A stretch of 64,000 nucleotides of DNA from Methylorubrum populi (GTDB lineage Bacteria; Pseudomonadota; Alphaproteobacteria; Rhizobiales; Beijerinckiaceae), in NCBI RefSeq assembly GCF_002355515.1, contig NZ_AP014809.1, forward strand, positions 1,760,501 to 1,824,500, in the 5' to 3' direction. Positions 24,610 to 33,127 of this stretch are shown piece by piece; the first letter of the stretch is position 1, and the number at the start of each line of letters is the position of its first letter. Under the pieces are notes generated by a model, which was not told the origin of the DNA, ran no database searches, and saw only the letters and a program-made list of their open reading frames with translations. The position numbers were made by a program, and so were the translations under genes.

Positions 24610-26154
24610 CTAGTGATGCCCGGCCATGTGGCGGCCGATCACTCCGGCCTCCGCCGCCGCGGCCGGCGTCTCGTAGACGAGGCGCCCGTCCGACATCACG
24701 CAGATCCTGTCCGACAGTTCCAGGATCTCGTCGAGATCCTCGCTGATCAGCAGGACGGCGGCGCCGGCGTTGCGCGCCGCCACGATGCGGGAACGGATCT
24801 CGGCGACCGCCGCGAAATCGAGGCCGAAACAGGGATTGACGACGATCAGGAGATCGACCGGGTCGGTGAGTTCGCGCGCCAGCACAGCGCGCTGCACGTT
24901 GCCGCCCGAGAGCGTGGCGATCGGCGCCTCCGAGGAGGCGGTCTTCACCTTGAAGCGGGCGATCAGGTCCTTCGCCCGCCGGGTCATGGCGCGCCGGTCG
25001 AGCCAGAGGGTCGGCGGACCGTCGGGATCGTCGCCGCGCCGGTCGAAGGCGCGGAAGGCGAGGTTCTCGGCCACCGACATCCGCGGCGCGCAGGCGTTGC
25101 GCAGGGGTTCCTCCGGGATGAAGCGCACCCGGTGCCGGCGGCTCTCCGCTCGGGTGCCGCCGTAGGGCTCGCCCTGGATCGCGACGCGCCCGCCCGTCGC
25201 GCGGATCTGGCCGCCGAGCACGTCGGCCAACTCCTTCTGCCCGTTGCCGGAGACGCCGGCGATGCCGACGATCTCGTGGGCGCGCACGCGCAGATCCGCG
25301 ACATCGATCCGCCGCAGGCCGGAGACGTCGGTGGCGGTCAGGCCCTCCACCCGCAGGATCTCGCGCGCCCGGTCGGGCTCGCCGATCCGCGCGGCGATCG
25401 TGCGCGTGGTGCGCTCGCCCACCATCATCGCCGCCATGTCGTCCCGCGACAGCGCGCCGACCGCGCCGCCGCCGACAAGCCGGCCGCGGCGCAGGACGCT
25501 GAGGCTGCGGGCGAAGGCCTCGACCTCGCGGAACTTGTGGCTGATCATCAGCACCGTGAGCGCGCCCGCATCCGCCATGCCCCGCAACAGGCCCAGCACC
25601 TCCTCGGCCTCCGTCGGCGTCAGCACCGAGGTGGGCTCGTCGAGGATCAGGAAGCGGGCCTTGAGGTAGAGCTGCTTGACGATCTCGAGCTTCTGCTTCT
25701 CGCCCGCCGCGAGTTCCGCCACCGGCCGGTCGAGGTTCAGCCGGAACGGCATCCGCGCCATGAAGTCGGCGAGCGCCGCGCGCTCGGCCGTCCAATCGAG
25801 GATCGCGGGCGCGTCGGCCCGGCCGATGACGAGGTTCTCGGCGCCGGTCAGCGAGGGCACCAGGGTGAAATGCTGGTAGACCATGCCGAGGCCGCGCGCC
25901 TGCGCGCCCTTCGGCCCGGTGATCTCCGCCTCGCGCCCGTTGATCAGGACCGAGCCGGCGCTCGGCGGGTAGAAGCCCATCACGCATTTGACGAAGGTCG
26001 ACTTGCCCGCCCCGTTCTCGCCGAGCAGGGCGTGGAAGCCGCCGGCCTCGATCTTCATCGAGACATCGTCGAGGGCGGTGAAGCCGCCGAAGCGCTTCGT
26101 CATGCCGACGGTCTCGACGGCGAGGGCGCCGGAGGGAGCGGGGGCCGACATCAC
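24610..26154 (-). CDS. Nucleoside/BMP-type ABC transporter, duplicated ATP-binding protein A (NupO/YufO-like)
   Basis: 514 residues with two ABC domains in tandem. Domain 1 has LLGENGAGKST (about 44-54), a degenerate signature LAAGEKQKLEIV and Walker B ARFLILDEPTSVLT. Domain 2 has IAGVSGNGQKELA in place of Walker A, as is usual for this class, signature LSGGNVQRAVLARELT and LLIVVNPCFGLDF. This is the layout of the ribose/nucleoside (RbsA/NupO) ATPases that pair with two permeases and a BMP binding protein. It ends a minus-strand run directly after the biuret-hydrolase-like gene (3-bp gap). Probable partners are the permeases at 28645 and 29588. Confidence 0.92.
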   Translation of the reverse strand: MMSAPAPSGALAVETVGMTKRFGGFTALDDVSMKIEAGGFHALLGENGAGKSTFVKCVMGFYPPSAGSVLINGREAEITGPKGAQARGLGMVYQHFTLVPSLTGAENLVIGRADAPAILDWTAERAALADFMARMPFRLNLDRPVAELAAGEKQKLEIVKQLYLKARFLILDEPTSVLTPTEAEEVLGLLRGMADAGALTVLMISHKFREVEAFARSLSVLRRGRLVGGGAVGALSRDDMAAMMVGERTTRTIAARIGEPDRAREILRVEGLTATDVSGLRRIDVADLRVRAHEIVGIAGVSGNGQKELADVLGGQIRATGGRVAIQGEPYGGTRAESRRHRVRFIPEEPLRNACAPRMSVAENLAFRAFDRRGDDPDGPPTLWLDRRAMTRRAKDLIARFKVKTASSEAPIATLSGGNVQRAVLARELTDPVDLLIVVNPCFGLDFAAVAEIRSRIVAARNAGAAVLLISEDLDEILELSDRICVMSDGRLVYETPAAAAEAGVIGRHMAGHH

Positions 26155-26157
26155 GAC

Positions 26158-26877
26158 CTAGCCCATCGCCGCGAGGATCGCCTCGGACGAGGCGACCGCG
26201 CCGAACACGCCGCCCTGCATCGTCACCATCTTCAGCGCCGCCTCGTGGTTGCCACGGTCGGTGGCGGCGGTGCCGTCGGAGACGATCACGCATTCGAAGC
26301 CGCGGTCGTTGGCCTCGCGCATCGTGGTGTGGACGCAGACATCCGTGGTGATACCGGTCAGGATCAGGTTGCGGATGCCCCGCGTCGTCAGGATGAGTTC
26401 GAGATCGGTGGCGCAGAACGAGCCCTTGCCCGGCTTGTCGATCACCGGCTCGTCCGGAAGCGGCGCCAGTTCCGGGATGATCTCCCAGCCCGGCTCGCCG
26501 CGCACCAGCACGCGTCCGCAGGGCCCGGGATCGCCGATCCCCGCCCCGATCCGGCGCGAGCGCCAGCGCTTGTTGGCGGGAAGGTCGGCGAGGTCGGGCC
26601 GGTGACCCTCGCGGGTGTGGATCACGTGGTAGCCGGCCGCCCGCGCGGCGGCGAGGAGTTGCGCGATCGGCTCGATCGGCGCGCGGGTCAGGGCGAGGTC
26701 GTAGCCCATCGCATCGACGTAGCCGCCCTTGCCGCAGAAGTCGGTCTGCATGTCGATGATGACGAGCGCCGTGGTCTCGGGACCGAGCGAGCCGTCATAG
26801 GGCCAGGGATAGGGCTCGGCGGCGACGAAGCGTCCGCCCTCGGGAGATCCGGCGGAGGGGAAGGGGATGACGCTCAT
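26158..26877 (-). CDS. biuH: Biuret hydrolase-like isochorismatase-fold cysteine amidohydrolase
   Basis: 239 residues. The catalytic triad of the isochorismatase superfamily is visible: Asp in [18 protein letters not shown], Lys in [10 protein letters not shown] and Cys in [16 protein letters not shown]. Segments [36 protein letters not shown] and [16 protein letters not shown] closely follow the Rhizobium biuret hydrolase BiuH as I recall it, more than RutB or nicotinamidase. It would hydrolyse biuret or a similar ureide to allophanate and ammonia. It is likely co-transcribed with the ATPase 3 bp downstream. The BrnT/BrnA pair begins 51 bp upstream on the opposite strand. Confidence 0.8.
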   Translation of the reverse strand: MSVIPFPSAGSPEGGRFVAAEPYPWPYDGSLGPETTALVIIDMQTDFCGKGGYVDAMGYDLALTRAPIEPIAQLLAAARAAGYHVIHTREGHRPDLADLPANKRWRSRRIGAGIGDPGPCGRVLVRGEPGWEIIPELAPLPDEPVIDKPGKGSFCATDLELILTTRGIRNLILTGITTDVCVHTTMREANDRGFECVIVSDGTAATDRGNHEAALKMVTMQGGVFGAVASSEAILAAMG

Positions 26878-26908
26878 GCGGCCTTCTCCTGATGGCTTGC
26901 AGAACGGA

Positions 26909-26936
26909 TTTGTCGTAACAACTTTGTCGTGACGAC
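26909..26936. promoter_or_regulatory. Tandem palindromic operator candidate at the brnT start
   Basis: Two abutting 14-mers, TTTGTCGTAACAAC (26909-26922) and TTTGTCGTGACGAC (26923-26936), match at 12 of 14 positions. Each contains a near-palindrome GTCGTRACRAC (GTCGTGACGAC is perfect). The second overlaps the GTG start of brnT, a plausible site for autorepression by the BrnA ribbon-helix-helix protein. Confidence 0.6.
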
Positions 26937-27240
26937 CCGATTCGAATGGGATCCGGCCAAGGCCGCTTCGAACCTGCGCAAGCACGGCGTCAGCTTCGAA
27001 TCCGCTCTCCGCATCTTCGCCGATCCGTTTCTCCTGTCGGCGCCCGACCGGGTCGAGGGCGGAGAGCTGCGCTGGAAGGCCATCGGCTCCATGGGTGACT
27101 TCGCGGTGCTGCTGGTCGTCCACACCCATTGCGAGAGGAACGAGGATGGCAGGGAAATCGAGATCGTCCGCATCATCTCGGCCCGACGTGCCGACCGCAG
27201 TGAGCGACGACGCTACGAGCGGGAATCTCGTTCGGTTTGA
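26929..27240 (+). CDS. brnT: BrnT-family toxin (type II toxin-antitoxin ribonuclease)
   Basis: 103 residues from a GTG. The N-terminus [22 protein letters not shown] is the BrnT signature, followed by the RelE-like beta core ([18 protein letters not shown]) and the C-terminal [19 protein letters not shown], where the Arg/Glu/His positions expected of the ribonuclease active site are found. BrnT inhibits translation by cleaving RNA until neutralised by BrnA. It overlaps brnA by 95 bp in another frame. The pair is plus-strand while the genes on both sides are minus-strand, which fits acquisition as a mobile stabilisation module. Confidence 0.92.
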   Translation: MTTRFEWDPAKAASNLRKHGVSFESALRIFADPFLLSAPDRVEGGELRWKAIGSMGDFAVLLVVHTHCERNEDGREIEIVRIISARRADRSERRRYERESRSV

Positions 27241-27532
27241 TGTCGATCTGGCGAAGCTTCCGTCCCTGACCGAGGCGCAGAAGACCGAACTCGGAGCGCT
27301 CGCGGCCATGCCCGACGCGGCGATCGATCGCAGCGATATCCCGCCCCTCACGGAGGAATTCTGGGCCAACGCCGTGCGCGGACGATACTACCGGCCGAAC
27401 AAGACCTCGACGACGGTCCGCATCGATTCTGACGTTCTGGCCTGGCTGCGTGGCCAAGGCCGCGGATACCAGACGCGCATCAACGCGATCCTGCGCCGCG
27501 AGATGCTCGCGGCGCTGAAGAAGCGGGTCTAA
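27146..27532 (+). CDS. brnA: BrnA-family antitoxin (ribbon-helix-helix)
   Basis: 128 residues from the ATG at 27146, with GAGGAACGAGG just upstream. A flexible N-terminal part is followed by the conserved [19 protein letters not shown] and the ribbon-helix-helix segment [31 protein letters not shown] (about 94-124), typical of BrnA. The N-terminal region probably binds and blocks BrnT while the C-terminal domain dimerises on DNA and represses the operon. It is longer than many BrnA proteins because of its N-terminal extension, part of which overlaps brnT. Confidence 0.92.
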   Translation: MAGKSRSSASSRPDVPTAVSDDATSGNLVRFDVDLAKLPSLTEAQKTELGALAAMPDAAIDRSDIPPLTEEFWANAVRGRYYRPNKTSTTVRIDSDVLAWLRGQGRGYQTRINAILRREMLAALKKRV

Positions 27533-27549
27533 TAAACTCCTGTCTCGAC

Positions 27550-27593
27550 GCACTCTCCGACGCCGAACCGGCATCCACTTCGGCGCAGAGTGC
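27550..27593. terminator. Possible bidirectional terminator hairpin between brnA and formamidase
   Basis: Nested inverted repeats GCACTCT (27550-27556)/AGAGTGC (27587-27593) and CGCCGAA (27561-27567)/TTCGGCG (27579-27585) form a long imperfect hairpin between converging genes. There is no T-run, so it may act as a transcript-stabilising structure or factor-assisted terminator. Confidence 0.5.
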
Positions 27594-27606
27594 TTCGAGG
27601 CCCACC

Positions 27607-28635
27607 TCACTCCGCCGCCTCCCGCGCCGCCGGTTGCTCGCCCTCGCCATAGACGCGAGTCGGCGCCGGGAAGCGGCACGAGGTGCCGTCGGTCACCTTC
27701 ACCGTGTCCTCCCACGGCAGGCGGTAACGGCCCGCGGCGAGGTCGTGCATGTAGGTGTAGGGGCAGTCGCCCGCGCCGCCCTTCACCGCCGTGTAGCCGC
27801 GGTGGCCGAGCTGGTAGATGTTGTTCTCGACGCCCCAATGCGCCCGCGCCTCGCGCACGAGATCCGGCCGCACCTCGGCGGTGATGATCTCGTCGACGCG
27901 GCCGGTGGTGCCGTGGGCGAGAACCGTGCCGTCGAAGTTGACGATCATCCCCTCGCCCATCGAGTCGAAGGTGCCGTCGGACCCGCACATGCAGACGTTG
28001 GCGGTCACCATCAGGTTGCAGAAGGCGTTCGACTGATTGGTGAAGCGCCAGGATTCGCGGATCGGCGCGGTGTAGCCGGCCGTGCGGATCATGATCTCGG
28101 CGCCCTTGTAGGCGCATTCGCGCGCCATCTCCGGGAACATGCCGTCGTGGCAGATGATGAGGCCGAGCTTGGCCCCCTTCGGCCCCTCGATCACCGGGAT
28201 GCCGAGATCCCCGGGCTCCCAGGGCTCCACCGGCACCCAGGGATGCATCTTGCGGTAATAGAGCTTCAGTTCGCCCTGGTCGTCGATGATGAGGCCGGAA
28301 TTGAACGGGTTGCCGTTCGGGTTGGCCTCCATGATCGAGAAGCAGCCCCAGATCCGGTTGTCGCGGCAGGCCTGTTTGAAGGCCGCGACCTCGGGTCCGT
28401 CGAGGGTGCACAGGATCTCCGGGCGGGTGTCCATCGACAGGCCGTGCAGCGCGTATTCCGGGAAGACGACCAGATCCATCGTCGCGAGGTTGGCGCGCGC
28501 CTTGGCGACCATCGCGACGATGCGCTCGGCCTGGGCCGTGACATCGGCCCGCGTGGCGATGGTCGGCAGTTGCAGCTGGACGAGGCCGATGACGACGCCG
28601 TTCGGGGATTTGTTCAGTCCACCGAGTCCGTTCAT
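27607..28635 (-). CDS. amiF: Formamidase (nitrilase superfamily, AmiF type)
   Basis: 342 residues. The Glu-Lys-Cys triad of nitrilase-fold amidases is visible in VVFPEYALHGL (E about 61), YYRKMHPWVPVEPWEPGDLG (K about 133) and LIICHDGMFPEMAREC (C about 165). Sequence such as ENNIYQLGHRGY and GRYRLPWEDTVKV closely follows bacterial AmiF formamidases (about 334 residues) rather than broad aliphatic amidases. Product: formate plus ammonia from formamide. In this island formamide could arise from purine or pyrimidine ring cleavage, and formate is useful to a methylotroph. It lies 9 bp downstream of the permease gene, hence same operon. Confidence 0.88.
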   Translation of the reverse strand: MNGLGGLNKSPNGVVIGLVQLQLPTIATRADVTAQAERIVAMVAKARANLATMDLVVFPEYALHGLSMDTRPEILCTLDGPEVAAFKQACRDNRIWGCFSIMEANPNGNPFNSGLIIDDQGELKLYYRKMHPWVPVEPWEPGDLGIPVIEGPKGAKLGLIICHDGMFPEMARECAYKGAEIMIRTAGYTAPIRESWRFTNQSNAFCNLMVTANVCMCGSDGTFDSMGEGMIVNFDGTVLAHGTTGRVDEIITAEVRPDLVREARAHWGVENNIYQLGHRGYTAVKGGAGDCPYTYMHDLAAGRYRLPWEDTVKVTDGTSCRFPAPTRVYGEGEQPAAREAAE

Positions 28636-28644
28636 GAGGCTTCC

Positions 28645-29565
28645 TTACTTGAGGGACAATTCGCCCGGCGCGCCGGTCAGCGCCCGATCCGGCGAGGAGG
28701 TGGCGATCAGGAGCGCCAGGGTGAGGACGTAGGGCGCGGCGTAGAACAGGTAGTAGCCCTGGGAGATGCCGACGGATTGTAGGGCCGGTCCGAGCGCCCC
28801 GGCGCCGCCGAACAGCAGAGCCGCCCCGAAGCAGGCGAGCGGATTCCAGCGGGCAAAGATGACCAGCGCCACCGCCATCAGACCCTGTCCGGACGAGATG
28901 CCCTCGTTCCACGAGCCGGGATAGTAGAGCGAGAGATAGGCGCCGCCGATCCCGGCGAGCACGCCGCCGACGGCGGTCGCGAGGAGCCGCACGCGATCGA
29001 CGTCGTAGCCCATGGCGCGCGCCGCCTCCGCGCTGTCGCCGACCACGCGCACGATCAGGCCCGCCTTGGTGTTGCGGAACGCCCACCACAGGAACAGCGC
29101 CAGCGCGGCGCCGGCCAGGAACAGCACGTTGACCCGCAGCGCCGCCTGGACCTGCGGCAGGTCCGACCAGAAGCCGAAGGGGATCGCCGGCAGCGGCGGG
29201 GCCGAGGGCTGGATGAAGGGCTTGCCGAGGAAGAAGGCCAGCCCCGAACCGAACAGCATCAGCGCGATGCCGATCGCCACGTCGTTGACCCGGGGGAAGC
29301 GGCAGATGAAGCCGTGCAGCCCGCCGAAGGCGCCGCCGGCGAGCCCGGCGACTGCCACGCCCGCCCAGGGACTGCCCGTCATCACGGCGGTGGCGTAGGC
29401 CGACATCGCACCGAAGACGAGGGTGCCCTCCAACCCGAGATTGATCCGCCCCGAGCGCTCGGTGATGGTCTCGCCCAGGCTCACGAACAGGAACGGCGTC
29501 GAGACGCGGATCGCCCCGCCGATCACGGCGAGCAGCACGGTCCCCAGGCCGAGATCATCGCTCAT
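28645..29565 (-). CDS. Nucleoside/BMP-type ABC transporter permease (NupQ/YufQ-like)
   Basis: 306-residue inner-membrane protein with about eight to nine hydrophobic segments. The N-terminal ETITERSGRINLGLEGTLVFGA is the conserved motif of this permease class, and VVGDSAEAARAMGYDVDRVR is the cytoplasmic loop that docks to the ATPase. Only 22 bp separate it from the partner permease upstream. With the NupP-like permease (29588) and the ATPase (24610) it would form the membrane part of one of the two nucleoside importers in the window. Confidence 0.9.
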   Translation of the reverse strand: MSDDLGLGTVLLAVIGGAIRVSTPFLFVSLGETITERSGRINLGLEGTLVFGAMSAYATAVMTGSPWAGVAVAGLAGGAFGGLHGFICRFPRVNDVAIGIALMLFGSGLAFFLGKPFIQPSAPPLPAIPFGFWSDLPQVQAALRVNVLFLAGAALALFLWWAFRNTKAGLIVRVVGDSAEAARAMGYDVDRVRLLATAVGGVLAGIGGAYLSLYYPGSWNEGISSGQGLMAVALVIFARWNPLACFGAALLFGGAGALGPALQSVGISQGYYLFYAAPYVLTLALLIATSSPDRALTGAPGELSLK

Positions 29566-29587
29566 CGCCCGTCCTCGATACCGGCTC

Positions 29588-30736
29588 TCACGGGGCCACC
29601 CCGCGCTTCTCGGCCCAGAGATGCGGGCTGAAGGGCTTGAAGCGCCCGTAGAGCGTCTCGCTGACGAGAACGACGAGGAAGAGCAGCCCTTCGAGCACGA
29701 GCACCGTCGCGTCGGGCAATTGCATCCGCCTCTGGATCAGGCCGCTCGAGGCCTCGATGCCGCCGAGCAGGAAGGCGACCGGCAGGATCGCCAGGGGATT
29801 GTGGCGGGCGAGGAAGGCGACGAGGATGCCGGTATAGCCGAAGCCCGCATTGAGCGAGGCGTTGGCGTTGCCGTGCACCGCCGCGACCTCGAAGAAGCCG
29901 GCGAGCGCGGCGCAGGCGCCGCCCAGCGCGGTGAAGCTCACGACGAGGCGCCCGACCGGCAGGCCCTGAATCTGCGCCGCCCGCAGGTTGCCGCCGGCGA
30001 TGCAGGCGGCGAAGCCGATCGTCGTCCGCTCGGTCAGCGCGTAGGCGGCGAGGCAGGCGAGCACGCCGATGCCGAGGCCCCAATGGACATCGAGGCCCGG
30101 CAGGGCGCCGACCATGAACGCCTCGCCGATCGGCGCGGTGGAGGGCTTGTTGAGGCTCGCCGGATCGCGAAGCCAGCCCTCGATCAGATGGTTCGAGAGC
30201 GCGAGCGCGATGTAGGACATCAACAGGCTGGCGATGGTCTCGTTGACTCCGCGATAGGCGCGCAGCGCTCCGACGGCGCCGATCCAGGCGGCCCCGGCCG
30301 CGACGGCGGCGAGCGCCATCAGCGGCACGGCGAGGAGCGGGGATAGGCCCTGGAGCGGCTGCGCCGCGGACGCCGCGGCCACGCCGCCCAGGACGATCGC
30401 GCCTTCGCCGCCGATCACCACGAGGCCGAGGCGGGCCGGCAGCGCGACGCAGAGCGCGGCGAACAGGAGAGGTGCGGCGCGCTGCAGGCTGTTCTGAAGC
30501 GCGAAAGGCGAGCCGAAGCCGCCGCGCCAGACGAGATCGAGAAAGGCGAGCGGGCTTTTCCCCAGGGCCACCAGGAAGAGGGAGAAGATCAGGAAGCCCG
30601 CGGCCACGGCCCCGAGCGGGATCGCGACGCTCTCAGTGCGGCGCGCGAGCCACGCCCGGATCTGGAGCGAGGCCGGGGGGCGGTCCGGATCGCTCTCGAC
30701 CAGCGGCAGGCCGGGGGCGGTGGTGTCAGCGGCCAT
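29588..30736 (-). CDS. Nucleoside/BMP-type ABC transporter permease (NupP/YufP-like)
   Basis: 382 residues from the ATG at 30736. A soluble N-terminal segment of about 35 residues is followed by some nine membrane segments. GLVVIGGEGAIVLGGVAA and the loop FAACIAGGNLRAAQIQGLPVGRL are characteristic of this family. The leader upstream of the ATG is a set of 14-bp tandem repeats (30743-30819), which is not a multiple of three, so an N-terminal extension is unlikely. It is co-oriented with the SBP gene upstream (143 bp gap) and the NupQ-like permease downstream. Confidence 0.9.
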   Translation of the reverse strand: MAADTTAPGLPLVESDPDRPPASLQIRAWLARRTESVAIPLGAVAAGFLIFSLFLVALGKSPLAFLDLVWRGGFGSPFALQNSLQRAAPLLFAALCVALPARLGLVVIGGEGAIVLGGVAAASAAQPLQGLSPLLAVPLMALAAVAAGAAWIGAVGALRAYRGVNETIASLLMSYIALALSNHLIEGWLRDPASLNKPSTAPIGEAFMVGALPGLDVHWGLGIGVLACLAAYALTERTTIGFAACIAGGNLRAAQIQGLPVGRLVVSFTALGGACAALAGFFEVAAVHGNANASLNAGFGYTGILVAFLARHNPLAILPVAFLLGGIEASSGLIQRRMQLPDATVLVLEGLLFLVVLVSETLYGRFKPFSPHLWAEKRGVAP

Positions 30737-30742
30737 GGGTGC

Positions 30743-30819
30743 GGGTCCAAGGGGCGCGGGTCCAGCGGGTCGGGTCCAAGGGATTGGGTCCAAGGGATCG
30801 GGTCCGTTGGGTCGGGTCC
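30743..30819. repeat. Degenerate 14-bp tandem repeat (six units) in the 5' leader of a permease gene
   Basis: The hexamer GGGTCC recurs at 30743, 30758, 30772, 30786, 30800 and 30814, each within a 14-bp unit (one spacing is 15) of consensus GGGTCCAAGGGATC-like sequence. The array ends 7 bp upstream of the permease ATG on the minus strand and occupies the ribosome-binding region, so copy-number change could alter expression. Confidence 0.85.
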
Positions 30820-30879
30820 TCCTCCGAGAGGCCGCACAAGCCATGCCAAGCCTGCTTGGGCGGCCTTCGGGCTGCCGTA

Positions 30880-32034
30880 TCAGGCCGAGCCCTTCACGCC
30901 CTCGACGAGGTAGTTGGTCTTCTCCAGTTCGCTCGCGTTCTCGGCCAGCGCCGTGCCGGCACCGGCGATCACGTTGCCCTTGTTGTCCTTGAGCGGGCCC
31001 TTGATGATGGCGAAGCCGCCCTTCATCATCTCGGCCTTGACGGCATCGGCCTGCCTGCGGGCTTCCTCGGAGACCGCGGGACCGTAGGGGCTCATCTTCA
31101 CGAAGCCGTCCGGCAGCCCGCCGCGCAGGAAGTTCGGCGGAGCCTTGCCCGCCTGCATGTCGGCGACGAAGCCCTTGTAGATCGAGGCCCAGTTCCACTC
31201 CGCGCCGGTCAGGTACTGGTCCTTGGCGAGCGCCGACTGGTCGGCGTGGTAGCCGCAGACGAAGGCGCCGCGGCGCGCCGCCGTCTCCACCACGACCTTG
31301 GGGCTGTCGACGTGGCAGGTGATCACGTCGGCGCCACCGTTGATCAGCGCGTTGGTCGCCTCCGCTTCCTTGACGGCGAGCGACCACTCCCCGGTGAAGA
31401 TCACCTGCACGGTGATCGACGGATCGACGCTGCGCGCACCGAGCAGGAACCCGTTGATGTTGTTGAGAACCTGCGGGATCGGCTTGGCCGCGACGAAACC
31501 GAGCCGCTTCGCCTTCGAGGCATGGGCGGCGACGATGCCGTTCAGGTACTGCCCCTGGGCGATGTAGCCGAAATAGGAGCCGGCATTCTTCGGGTTCGCC
31601 TCGGTCCAGAGCCCGCCGCAATGGCGGAACTGCACCTTCGGGTTCTTCTTCGCCTCGATGAGGACGTGCGGGTCGAAGTATCCGAAGGAGGTCGGGAAGA
31701 CGAGGGTCGCCCCGTCCAGGTTGATCATGCTCTCCATGGTCTTCTGGACGTCGGTGGTCTCGCGGACGTTCTCCTCCTCGACCACCTGGACGCCGGGGAT
31801 CGCCTTGAGGGCGGCCGCGCCCTGAGCGTGGGCTTGGTTGTAGCCGTAATCATCCTTCGGCCCGACATAGATGAAACCGACTGTGAGCGGACCGGCGGCC
31901 CGGGCGCGGCCGAAGGGCAGCACCCCGAGGGAGAGGGCGGCCGCACCGCCGAGCAGATGTCTGCGGGAGAAAGAATGGTCTGACACGAGGCGTGATCCGT
32001 CTTTCCGGGCCGGCGGCACAAGTTTTGTCAGCAT
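30880..32034 (-). CDS. BMP-family ABC transporter substrate-binding protein B (Tat-exported)
   Basis: 384 residues from the ATG at 32034; a GTG at the VSDHS position is an alternative start. The N-terminal SFSRRHLLGGAAALSLGVLP is a twin-arginine signal peptide, unlike the Sec signal of binding protein A. The mature start LTVGFIYVGPKDDYGYNQAH is the BMP/PnrA signature, followed by VFPTSFGYFDPHVLIEAKKNPKVQFRH. Export by Tat suggests folding or cofactor loading before export, or simply lineage habit. It lies between two permease pairs, so it could serve either transporter. Expected ligands are nucleosides, purines or oxidised purines. Confidence 0.9.
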   Translation of the reverse strand: MLTKLVPPARKDGSRLVSDHSFSRRHLLGGAAALSLGVLPFGRARAAGPLTVGFIYVGPKDDYGYNQAHAQGAAALKAIPGVQVVEEENVRETTDVQKTMESMINLDGATLVFPTSFGYFDPHVLIEAKKNPKVQFRHCGGLWTEANPKNAGSYFGYIAQGQYLNGIVAAHASKAKRLGFVAAKPIPQVLNNINGFLLGARSVDPSITVQVIFTGEWSLAVKEAEATNALINGGADVITCHVDSPKVVVETAARRGAFVCGYHADQSALAKDQYLTGAEWNWASIYKGFVADMQAGKAPPNFLRGGLPDGFVKMSPYGPAVSEEARRQADAVKAEMMKGGFAIIKGPLKDNKGNVIAGAGTALAENASELEKTNYLVEGVKGSA

Positions 32035-32185
32035 TGATCCTGTTTCAGGTCGAGAAAAGATCAAAGTTTCGGCACCGGAACTGCCCCCATCCGGCAGGGA
32101 AAATCAGATCCCGGCCGACAAGGCGCCTAAAATGCCATCTGCCGATGCATGCTTTCGCGCCAACCCTCCCGGAAGGCCCCCATCC

Positions 32186-33127
32186 TCAACGACTCGGGGC
32201 GAAGACGCGGCCGAGGGCCGCCGGTGCCAGCGATCCGCCCCGCCGCCGGCCGAGCGACAGCAGGACGAGCGCCAGGATGGTGGCGAGGTAGGGGAGGGCC
32301 GAGAGCAGCTGGCCCGGCAGGCCGAGACCCGCGGCCTGGGCGTGAAGCTGGAGCACGGTCGCCCCGCCGAAGAGCAGCGCGCCCGCGGCCACCCGCAGCG
32401 GTTGCCAGGAGGCGAAGACCACGAGCGCCAGGGCGATCCAGCCCCGTCCGGCGGTCATCGCCGGCGCCCAGAACGGCGTGTAGGCCAGCGACAGGTAGGC
32501 GCCGGCCAGTCCCGCGCAGGCGCCGCCGAACAGCACGGCGAGGAAGCGGACCTTGCGCACCTTGAGCCCGAGGGCATGGGTCGCGGTGTGATCGTCGCCG
32601 ACGGCGCGCAGGATCAATCCGGCGCGGGTGCGCCACAGGAACCACCACACGCCCACGACGAGGAGCAGGGCCGCGTAGACGAAGGCGTCGTGTCCGAACA
32701 GCAGCCGGCCGATCCCGGGCAGGTCGGTGAGGCCGGGCAGGTGGAGATGGGGCGCCGGATCGCGCTTCATCCCGACATAGCCGGCGCCGACGAGGCCGGA
32801 GAGCCCCAGCCCGAGGATGGTCAGCGCCAATCCCGAGGCGACCTGGTTGGCCGCCAGCCCCACGGTGAGGACGCCGAAGAGGGCGGCGAGCAGCAGGCCC
32901 GCCCCGGCTCCGCCGAGGGCGCCGAGCCCGGTCGATCCGGTCTGGGTGGCGACGGCGAACCCGGCGGCCGCGCCGAGCACCATCATGCCCTCGACGCCGA
33001 GATTGAGCACGCCGGAGCGCTCGACCACGAGTTCGCCGATGCCGGCCAGGATCAGCGGTGTCGCCGCCGTCAGCACCGTGACGAGCACCATCTGGACGAT
33101 GTCGAGGCTGGCGATGTCGAGGCTCAT
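32186..33127 (-). CDS. Nucleoside/BMP-type ABC transporter permease (NupQ-like), second set
   Basis: 313-residue membrane protein. The motif GELVVERSGVLNLGVEGMMVLGA near the N-terminus and the loop RAVGDDHTATHALGLKVRKVR identify it as the NupQ-type partner. About eight to nine hydrophobic segments are present. Its start overlaps the stop of the upstream permease (4-bp overlap at 33124-33127), indicating translational coupling. It forms the second importer with the permease at 33124 and the ATPase at 34280. Confidence 0.9.
   Translation of the reverse strand: MSLDIASLDIVQMVLVTVLTAATPLILAGIGELVVERSGVLNLGVEGMMVLGAAAGFAVATQTGSTGLGALGGAGAGLLLAALFGVLTVGLAANQVASGLALTILGLGLSGLVGAGYVGMKRDPAPHLHLPGLTDLPGIGRLLFGHDAFVYAALLLVVGVWWFLWRTRAGLILRAVGDDHTATHALGLKVRKVRFLAVLFGGACAGLAGAYLSLAYTPFWAPAMTAGRGWIALALVVFASWQPLRVAAGALLFGGATVLQLHAQAAGLGLPGQLLSALPYLATILALVLLSLGRRRGGSLAPAALGRVFAPSR

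Noticed and set aside
26158..26877. RutB (pyrimidine pathway ureidoacrylate hydrolase)
   Set aside because: No rutA, C, D, F or G neighbours, and the N-terminal and central segments follow biuret hydrolase more closely.
30736..31621. N-terminal extension of the permease through the tandem repeat
   Set aside because: The open frame upstream is antisense-style low complexity built from 14-bp repeats overlapping the binding-protein gene; the ATG at 30736 gives the standard family length.
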